DNA of 12,845 nucleotides from JBCBSS01 sp039819065. GTDB lineage: Bacteria; Bacteroidota; Bacteroidia; Cytophagales; Cyclobacteriaceae. Positions 7,491 to 12,845 of this stretch are shown in pieces; position 1 is the first letter of the stretch; each line of letters starts with the position of its first letter. The notes below the pieces were generated by a model. The model was not told the DNA's origin, did not search any database, and saw only the letters and a list, made by a program, of their open reading frames with translations. The stretch is taken from NCBI GenBank assembly GCA_039819065.1, contig JBCBSS010000188.1, positions 1 through 12,845 on the forward strand, in the 5' to 3' direction. The position numbers were made by a program, and so were the translations under genes.

Positions 7491-8009
7491 CTATTCCTCA
7501 GTAAACCATTTGGAATACATGATATAGTTATTAGCAGTTCTTGAGAAAACTTCCTGCATGTTTTCTCCCACGTCTTTTACCTTTTTGGCTGGCATGCCCG
7601 CATATATACTGCCAGGCTCCACTACTGTGCCAGCCAATACCACTGCGCCTGCTGCAATGATGGATTCACTGTGAACAACCGCATCATCCATGACAATGGC
7701 CCCCATACCAATGAGCACATTATCATGTACAGTACAGCCATGTACAATGGCATTATGCGCTATTGAAACATTATTTCCTATTACCGTTTTGGCCTTTTGG
7801 TAGGTACAGTGTATGACAGCTCCATCTTGTATATTGGTATTGTTCCCGATAGTGATAGAATGCACATCTCCCCTCACCACGGCGTTGAACCATATGCTAC
7901 AATTATCCCCCATGATCACCTCCCCTACCACGGTGGCATTATCTGCCAGAAAGCAGTTATCGCCAAATTTTGGATGTATCCCTCTGACTGGTTTAATAAG
8001 CGCCATCAT
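7491..8009 (-). CDS. Gamma-class carbonic-anhydrase-like hexapeptide-repeat protein (YrdA/PaaY type)
   Basis: 172 residues. Residues about 10-145 are imperfect hexapeptide repeats forming a left-handed beta-helix (for example CSIWFNAVVRGDVHSITIG), with a short C-terminal helix. The residues that bind metal in the gamma carbonic anhydrase Cam appear conserved: His67 (VIH), His85 and His90 (AHNAIVH), along with Arg46, Asp48 and Gln61. A trimer with zinc or iron between subunits is expected. Many such short homologues (YrdA, PaaY) lack the acidic loop of Cam and show weak or unproven activity, so carbonic anhydrase function is plausible but not shown. Start: tandem ATGs at 8009 and 8006, giving MMALIK or MALIK. 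It is convergent with the gamma-glutamyltransferase-family gene (37-base gap) and divergent from the YceI gene. No signal peptide, so cytoplasmic. Confidence 0.9.
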   Translation of the reverse strand: MMALIKPVRGIHPKFGDNCFLADNATVVGEVIMGDNCSIWFNAVVRGDVHSITIGNNTNIQDGAVIHCTYQKAKTVIGNNVSIAHNAIVHGCTVHDNVLIGMGAIVMDDAVVHSESIIAAGAVVLAGTVVEPGSIYAGMPAKKVKDVGENMQEVFSRTANNYIMYSKWFTEE

Positions 8010-8127
8010 TACATTTTAATTGTAAAAGAAAACTTTTGTGCATAAATACGGTTATTTTTACGGTTTATATAGCCATAAAAGAAAATTAGAAAACGATTAA
8101 AAATTTTATTTACCAAAAATCAAAACC

Positions 8128-8841
8128 ATGAGCAAATTCAATTTTTTTGGATTAGTTGTCATTATTGGCTTAATGTTAACATCTTGCGCCAAAAGCCCTG
8201 AAAGCGATACTGCTAAAGTAGAAGATGCTAAAGAGGTCCAAGAAGTAGCTACTGCTACCTCGTTTGACATCAGCAAAGACCTAAGTGAAGTCACTTGGAT
8301 AGGTACAAAACCAACAGGACAACACAACGGTACTTTCGGAATCACGGAAGGCTCTATTTCAGTAGAAGGAGGCAATATTGTAGGAGGAAAATTTGTCATT
8401 AACTTACAAGAGATTGCTGTAATAGATCTACAGGAAGATAGCGTAAGTGAAGGTAAATTGGTTGGCCACCTGCAATCACCTGATTTCTTCGACGTAGCTA
8501 ATCATCCAAGTGCCATGTTCGAAATCACTTCAGTATCAGCATATGAGGCTGCTGGAGAAACTAGTGAAGAAGAAAGTGAGCACAAGATTTCTGACCCAAC
8601 TCACACAATCGAAGGTAATTTGACTTTAAGAGGAAATACACTCAGTATTTCTTTCCCAGCTAAAGTTGATATGGCTGATGGATCAGTTAAAGCTGAGGCT
8701 AAATTCAACATTGACAGAACTAAATGGGGTGTTTCTTATAATGAAGAATCAGGTTTCGAAGGAAAAGCGAAAGATGGTTTGATCTACAACACTGTAAACG
8801 TAGGTTTCAACATCACTGCTAAAGCCAAAGAGGCTGCATAA
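8128..8841 (+). CDS. YceI-family lipoprotein
   Basis: 237 residues. A lipoprotein signal peptide ends in the lipobox LTSC with Cys20, followed by a Ser/Glu/Lys-rich tether to about residue 45. The YceI domain covers about 46-233: an initial SEVTWIGTKPTGQHNGTFG, a central LQSPDFFDVANHPSAMFEI, and a final strand IYNTVNVGFNITAKA. YceI proteins are lipocalin-like barrels; E. coli YceI and T. thermophilus TT1927b bind polyisoprenoids. The ligand here is unknown. An acidic insert (GETSEEESEHKISDP, about 148-162) lies between strands. Lipidation at Cys20 would place it on the inner or outer membrane facing the periplasm. No Shine-Dalgarno precedes the ATG, only an A-rich stretch. The gene ends in a strong terminator, so it is probably largely monocistronic. 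Confidence 0.92.
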   Translation: MSKFNFFGLVVIIGLMLTSCAKSPESDTAKVEDAKEVQEVATATSFDISKDLSEVTWIGTKPTGQHNGTFGITEGSISVEGGNIVGGKFVINLQEIAVIDLQEDSVSEGKLVGHLQSPDFFDVANHPSAMFEITSVSAYEAAGETSEEESEHKISDPTHTIEGNLTLRGNTLSISFPAKVDMADGSVKAEAKFNIDRTKWGVSYNEESGFEGKAKDGLIYNTVNVGFNITAKAKEAA

Positions 8842-8870
8842 GCGACACCGCACTATTTAAAAGCATTTAC

Positions 8871-8905
8871 AAAGGGAGCTTCATTAGAGGTTCCCTTTTC
8901 TGTTA
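8871..8905 (+). terminator. Rho-independent terminator after the YceI gene
   Basis: AAAGGGAGCTTC pairs with GAGGTTCCCTTT around an ATTA loop (8871-8898; twelve pairs including two G-U). It is followed by the T-rich TTTTCTGTT tract. The next gene begins only 28 bases after the stem. Confidence 0.85.
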
Positions 8906-8926
8906 CTAATCCTATCTGATCATAAC

Positions 8927-10237
8927 ATGCAGAGGTTCAAGTCATCATTTGATCTAAACCGTGTATCAATCAGCCAAATATTAAATTGGGCTGAGCAATA
9001 TGATCACTTTACCTACTTCAACCACTGTGGCATTCCTTACAGGTTTGATTCTTTCCCCCACATGCTGGCAGTCGGTTGCCATGATAAGGTTTCTTTTGAT
9101 GGAATTGATGATTTTCATCAACTGGCTAAACACCCCCTTTTAAACAAAGACTGGTTGGTTGGGTACCTTGGTTACGACCTTAAAAATCAGCTGGAAAAGC
9201 TGGAAAGCAAGAACCCTGACCGGATCGGAAATGCCGATATTTACTTTTACCAACCCAAGCATATATTACATTTCGGTGAGCAGGAAATCACAATAGAATC
9301 CTTGGATGACCCCAACAAGGTCATAGACGAAATCAAACTAATCATACCTGACGCCAAGCCTGACAAGAATCGGTCATTTAAACTTAGGCAAAACACTAGC
9401 AGGGAAGAATACCTCAAAACCGTATCATCTCTGCAAAACCATATTCTTGAAGGAGATATCTATGAGATCAATTATTGCATAGAATTTTCTGCACAAAATG
9501 CGAGCATTGATCCAGCCGAGTTCTATCAGCATCTCACCTCTATCTCCCCTACACCCTTTTCTGTTTTTCAAAAAATAGGTGCTCAATATTTGATGTGCGC
9601 TTCTCCCGAACGTTTTCTCAAAAAGGAAGGCTCAAAACTCATTTCTCAACCCATCAAAGGCACCATACGAAGAGGGTCAAATACCGAAGAAGATGAGCAG
9701 TTGAAAGACATACTTCGTCACAGTGAAAAAGAAAGAGCTGAAAACATGATGATCGTTGACTTGGTAAGAAATGATTTGGCTCGATCATCAAAACCTGGAT
9801 CGGTGAGGGTCGATGAGATATTCGGCATCTACTCATTCAAACAGGTACATCAAATGGTATCAACTATAGTTTCTACCATAAAGCAGGGTTGCAGTGCTGT
9901 TGACGCCATCAAGAACGCTTTTCCTATGGGAAGCATGACAGGTGCCCCAAAGATAAAAGTGATGGAACTGATTGATAAGTATGAACGAGCCAAGCGCGGT
10001 TTATATTCGGGTGCTGTCGGTTTTTTAACACCTGATGGTGATTTTGACTTCAATGTGGTCATCAGAAGCCTTTTGTACAATGAAGCATCAAACACGCTGG
10101 CATTTCAGGTTGGCAGCGCCATCACCTATGATTCCGTACCCAAACAGGAATACGAGGAATGTCTTCTTAAAGCTCAGGCTATTATGCAAGTGTTGGAGCA
10201 TGCCAGGCTGAACACCACCCTCAGCAATCTGCTGTAG
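8927..10237 (+). CDS. pabB: Aminodeoxychorismate synthase component I (PabB)
   Basis: 436 residues of the chorismate-utilising enzyme family. With a glutamine amidotransferase partner (PabA, not in this window) PabB converts chorismate to 4-amino-4-deoxychorismate, the precursor of p-aminobenzoate and folate. PIKGTIRRG has Lys244 where PabB enzymes carry the active-site Lys; anthranilate synthase TrpE usually has PIAGT, so this favours PabB over TrpE. Other family blocks are CASPERFL, AENMMIVDLVRNDLARSS, FPMGSMTGAPKIKVMELID, GLYSGAVGF and the C-terminal QEYEECLLKA. The final GSAITYDSVP departs slightly from the usual GGGIVxDSxP. The N-terminal third is divergent, as is common. Cytoplasmic. 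The ATG at 8927 has no Shine-Dalgarno. No aminotransferase (PabC) gene or second folate gene is adjacent, and a terminator lies immediately upstream. Confidence 0.88.
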   Translation: MQRFKSSFDLNRVSISQILNWAEQYDHFTYFNHCGIPYRFDSFPHMLAVGCHDKVSFDGIDDFHQLAKHPLLNKDWLVGYLGYDLKNQLEKLESKNPDRIGNADIYFYQPKHILHFGEQEITIESLDDPNKVIDEIKLIIPDAKPDKNRSFKLRQNTSREEYLKTVSSLQNHILEGDIYEINYCIEFSAQNASIDPAEFYQHLTSISPTPFSVFQKIGAQYLMCASPERFLKKEGSKLISQPIKGTIRRGSNTEEDEQLKDILRHSEKERAENMMIVDLVRNDLARSSKPGSVRVDEIFGIYSFKQVHQMVSTIVSTIKQGCSAVDAIKNAFPMGSMTGAPKIKVMELIDKYERAKRGLYSGAVGFLTPDGDFDFNVVIRSLLYNEASNTLAFQVGSAITYDSVPKQEYEECLLKAQAIMQVLEHARLNTTLSNLL

Positions 10238-10333
10238 AATTAAAATAAATTCTCAATGCTAGCGTCTGCCCCTATAGGCTACGGCTAATCGCCAAATGGA
10301 TATCGTAAAGTAGATCACTCAAACTTGATTAGC

Positions 10334-10346
10334 TGACAAAATGTCA
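10334..10346. promoter_or_regulatory. Perfect dyad TGACA-AAA-TGTCA upstream of the miaB -7 element
   Basis: Five-base arms around three bases, centred 27 bases upstream of the -7 element at 10367. It therefore covers the place where a -33 element would sit. It may be an operator or chance. The arms do not match the orientation of the CTGTC/GACAG palindrome upstream of the gamma-glutamyltransferase-family gene. Confidence 0.3.
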
Positions 10347-10366
10347 CATTTTTAAATCATTATTTT

Positions 10367-10374
10367 TAATTTTG
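10367..10374 (+). promoter_or_regulatory. Bacteroidota -7 promoter element TAATTTTG for miaB
   Basis: TAATTTTG matches TAnnTTTG exactly and lies 26 bases before the miaB start, giving a leader of only about 20 bases. No convincing -33 TTTG is visible at the usual spacing. It is the best promoter candidate for miaB and the following sigma-54 activator. Confidence 0.6.
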
Positions 10375-10400
10375 CAGGACTATTTAATGGAGAGAACTGA

Positions 10401-11864
10401 ATGGAAAAGCTAATTGAAGATATTGGAATTATACAGGAAGGCAAAGCTGATCAAGAAGAAGCTTGTGAGGTAAAAATATCTAAGAACGAAAACACAGGAA
10501 AAGAGCGTAAGCTTTATATAGAAAGCTATGGCTGTCAGATGAATTTCTCTGATAGCGAGATTGTCACTTCTATCATGCAAGAGGAGGGTTTTGATACCAC
10601 TTCAGATTTCAATGAAGCAGATGTGGTCTTTTTGAATACCTGTTCGATACGCGAAAAGGCAGAACTAACTGTCAGGAATAGGCTAAATCAATTTAATGCA
10701 GTCAAGAAGAAGAAACCCGAAATGACCATCGGTGTACTAGGCTGTATGGCTGAAAGGCTCAAAAGCAAATTACTTGAAGAAGAGAAGATTGTCGATTTAG
10801 TCGCAGGCCCTGATGCTTACAGAGATCTCCCCAATTTGGTCAAAAAAGTCGATGACGGTAATAAGGCGGTCAATACATTCCTATCCAAGGAAGAGACCTA
10901 TGCGGATATCAGCCCGGTCAGGTTGAATTCTAACGGCGTAACAGCTTTCATTTCTATCATGCGCGGATGTGATAATATGTGCTCTTTCTGTGTAGTGCCT
11001 TTCACAAGAGGTCGAGAAAGAAGTCGGGATCCACACTCAATTGTAGCAGAAGCCCAAGCACTTTTCGACAAAGGCTATAGGGAAGTTACGCTTCTAGGTC
11101 AGAATGTAGATTCTTATAAATGGTCTTCAGAGCAAAATAACAAAGCCCGACTAGAAAGGTCTGAGGCAACTGATATCGTGAATTTTGCCAATCTACTTGA
11201 GATGGTAGCCAAAGTAGATCCCGAGCTTAGGGTTAGGTTCTCCACCTCACATCCTAAGGATATTACAGATGAAGTGTTGCACACCATGAAGCGGTATGAA
11301 AACATTTGTAAGTATATACACTTGCCTGTTCAAAGTGGTAACTCGCGAGTGCTGGAGTTAATGAATAGAACTTATACGCGCGAGTGGTATATCGACCGTG
11401 TAGACGCTATCAAGCGAATCTTGGGAGAAGCATGTGGCATATCTTCTGATATGATTGCGGGATTTTGTACCGAAACCGAAGAAGAACACAGAGAGACATT
11501 GACCATGATGGATTACGTTCAGTACGATTTCTCTTATATGTTCTATTATTCTGAAAGGCCGGGTACGTTAGCAGAAAGAAAATATGAAGATGATATTCCG
11601 CTTGAAGTGAAGAAAAGAAGGTTGAACGAGATCATAGAAAAGCAACGTCACTTATCTCTCGAAAGAAATAAACTGGATATAGGTAAAACCCATAAAGTGC
11701 TTATTGAAGGAGTATCAAAACGTTCTGACGATCACCTACAGGGCAGAAACAGTGCTAACAAAGTAGTAATCTTTCCTAGAAAGGATAAGCAAAAAGGACA
11801 ATACGTAAATGTCCATGTCGATGACTGTACCGCAGCAACATTGACCGGACACATTGTAGAATAG
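10401..11864 (+). CDS. miaB: tRNA-2-methylthio-N6-dimethylallyladenosine synthase MiaB
   Basis: 487 residues. MiaB is a radical-SAM methylthiotransferase that adds a 2-methylthio group to i6A37 of tRNAs reading UNN codons. Three domains are visible. The N-terminal MTTase domain (about 37-150) has Cys45 (SYGCQMNFSDSE), Cys81 (NTCSIREKA) and Cys115 (LGCMAER), which hold the auxiliary 4Fe-4S cluster. The radical-SAM core (about 180-410) has CxxxCxxC at Cys190, Cys194 and Cys197 (RGCDNMCSFCVVPFTRGRERS). The C-terminal TRAM RNA-binding domain covers about 424-487. A roughly 36-residue N-terminal extension and a charged insert after GQNVDSYKW (about 235-260) look lineage-typical. The ATG at 10401 is preceded by GGAGAG six bases upstream, one of the few good Shine-Dalgarno sequences here. 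MiaB rather than MtaB or RimO is supported by the SIREKA and RGRERSR motifs and overall length. Cytoplasmic. Confidence 0.97.
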   Translation: MEKLIEDIGIIQEGKADQEEACEVKISKNENTGKERKLYIESYGCQMNFSDSEIVTSIMQEEGFDTTSDFNEADVVFLNTCSIREKAELTVRNRLNQFNAVKKKKPEMTIGVLGCMAERLKSKLLEEEKIVDLVAGPDAYRDLPNLVKKVDDGNKAVNTFLSKEETYADISPVRLNSNGVTAFISIMRGCDNMCSFCVVPFTRGRERSRDPHSIVAEAQALFDKGYREVTLLGQNVDSYKWSSEQNNKARLERSEATDIVNFANLLEMVAKVDPELRVRFSTSHPKDITDEVLHTMKRYENICKYIHLPVQSGNSRVLELMNRTYTREWYIDRVDAIKRILGEACGISSDMIAGFCTETEEEHRETLTMMDYVQYDFSYMFYYSERPGTLAERKYEDDIPLEVKKRRLNEIIEKQRHLSLERNKLDIGKTHKVLIEGVSKRSDDHLQGRNSANKVVIFPRKDKQKGQYVNVHVDDCTAATLTGHIVE

Positions 11865-11888
11865 TGAAATAAAGGAGAAGCGTCTATC

Positions 11889-12845
11889 GTGAACGATTCA
11901 GAGATTCAAAGCATAAAACTGAGGTTTGGCATCATCGGTAATTCATCTTTACTCAATCATGCCATAGAGGTAGCCATTCAGGTGGCTCCTACTGACATGA
12001 CCGTATTGATAACCGGTGAGAGTGGTAGTGGTAAAGAATCTTTCTCCAAGATCATTCATAGCTTGAGCACCAGAAAACATGGACAATTCATTGCCGTAAA
12101 CTGCGGTGCTATTCCTGGCGGAACCATTGACTCAGAACTTTTTGGCCATGAAAAAGGAGCATTCACCGGTGCTCACGAAGCGCGAAAAGGTTATTTCGAA
12201 GTTACCAATGGCGGTACCATATTCCTTGATGAGATCGGGGAAATGCCTTTAGAAACCCAGGCCAGGTTGTTGAGGGTACTAGAAAATGGAGAGTTCATAA
12301 GGGTTGGATCTTCGAAAGTACAAAAGACCGATGTCAGGGTCATAGCTGCTACAAATGTTAACCTGATGAATGCGGTTGAAAAAGGCAAATTCAGGGAAGA
12401 CCTTTATTATAGGCTTAGCACAGTACCCATTTATGTACCTCCATTAAGAGAGCGTGGTAAGGACATAGAATTGTTATTCAGGAAGTTTGCCAGTGACTTT
12501 GCGGAGAATTATAGGGTCAAGCCTATTACGCTTACACCAGAAGCCGTGGAAATGCTTCTTAAGTATCGCTTTCCTGGTAACATCCGACAATTGAAAAATT
12601 TGGTTGAGCAGATTTCCGTTCTTTCTAAAGATGATAAACTAATCACTGTAGAACGGTTGATGCAGTACATTCCACAGGAAAGGAATAACCTTCCTGCACT
12701 ATATAAAGAGATTGGAAAGAGTGCAGAAGGTATATCAGAAAGAGACTTATTATATAAGGTGCTTTTTGATATGAAAAGGGATATGAACGAATTGAAGAAG
12801 TTAGTTTATGATGTGGTCTCTGAGGAAAACCAAACTAAGCAAACT
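11889..12845 (+). CDS. Sigma-54-dependent AAA+ transcriptional activator without receiver domain (partial, C-terminus off window)
   Basis: 319 residues are visible, open to the right edge. An in-frame TGA at 11865 leaves GTG 11889 as the first reasonable start; GGAG lies 11 bases upstream, and the first ATG (residue 37) would cut into the ATPase. The AAA+ domain starts almost at once: Walker A GESGSGKE (43-50), the sigma-54-contacting GAFTGA (90-95), Walker B IFLDEIGE (111-118), FREDLYYRLS (168-177) with the arginine-finger region, and sensor II PGNIRQLKN (229-237). No N-terminal receiver, GAF or PAS domain exists, so control must come through the C-terminus, expression level or a partner. 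Residues 265-319 are a charged helical linker, and no Fis-type HTH is seen before the edge. It follows miaB by 24 bases and probably shares its transcript. Targets are unknown. Confidence 0.92.
   Translation, partial: MNDSEIQSIKLRFGIIGNSSLLNHAIEVAIQVAPTDMTVLITGESGSGKESFSKIIHSLSTRKHGQFIAVNCGAIPGGTIDSELFGHEKGAFTGAHEARKGYFEVTNGGTIFLDEIGEMPLETQARLLRVLENGEFIRVGSSKVQKTDVRVIAATNVNLMNAVEKGKFREDLYYRLSTVPIYVPPLRERGKDIELLFRKFASDFAENYRVKPITLTPEAVEMLLKYRFPGNIRQLKNLVEQISVLSKDDKLITVERLMQYIPQERNNLPALYKEIGKSAEGISERDLLYKVLFDMKRDMNELKKLVYDVVSEENQTKQT

Noticed and set aside
8927..10237. Anthranilate synthase component I (TrpE)
   Set aside because: The active-site motif reads PIKGT (PabB-type Lys) rather than PIAGT, and no trp genes are adjacent.
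10234..10251. AGAATT-aaaata-AATTCT hairpin after pabB as a terminator
   Set aside because: A six-pair AT-only stem without a following T-tract is too weak to call.
1..12845. Defence island, CRISPR, prophage or transposon
   Set aside because: No regularly spaced repeats, integrase, transposase, nuclease or toxin-like genes were found; composition is uniform and the genes are core-like.

Overview
This window looks like a chromosomal, mostly housekeeping stretch from a member of the Bacteroidota, probably Cytophagales. Base composition is moderate to AT-rich. Most starts lack a clear Shine-Dalgarno, and two intergenic regions carry the Bacteroidota -7 promoter element TAnnTTTG. The proteins (single-anchor OmpH/Skp-like protein, YceI lipoprotein, MiaB followed by a receiver-less sigma-54 activator) also fit that group. 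The lineage call is inference from motifs and gene order; no search was run. I see no phage, transposon, CRISPR array, tRNA or rRNA.

Left block (1-5387, all minus strand). Reading in the transcribed direction it holds a short acidic protein of unknown function, a rhomboid intramembrane serine protease and an OmpH/Skp-like membrane-anchored coiled-coil protein. This unit ends in a strong intrinsic terminator. Then follows a very large, separately transcribed gene that runs off the left edge: a 12-helix nucleotide-transporter-like membrane domain, a long HEAT-type helical region and a C-terminal cyclic-nucleotide-binding-like domain. This fusion is the most unusual object in the window.

Middle block (5388-8926). 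A 377-base divergent intergenic region with a consensus -7 element and several dyads or repeats leads into a secreted gamma-glutamyltransferase-family enzyme. That gene converges on a gamma-class carbonic-anhydrase-like hexapeptide protein. Divergent from the latter is a YceI-family lipoprotein with its own terminator.

Right block (8927-12845, plus strand). PabB (4-amino-4-deoxychorismate synthase component I, folate precursor supply) starts just after the YceI terminator. MiaB (tRNA ms2i6A37 synthesis) has its own promoter element, and a sigma-54-dependent AAA+ activator follows 24 bases later and runs off the right edge.

The genes do not form one pathway. The left trio deals with the envelope and membrane, the middle with periplasmic peptide or glutathione hydrolysis and lipid-binding lipoproteins, and the right with cofactor synthesis, tRNA modification and regulation. 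I found no convincing new multi-gene system. The best leads are the transporter-HEAT-cNBD fusion with a degenerate ligand pocket, the unknown-rhomboid-OmpH cluster, and the dyads in the intergenic regions.
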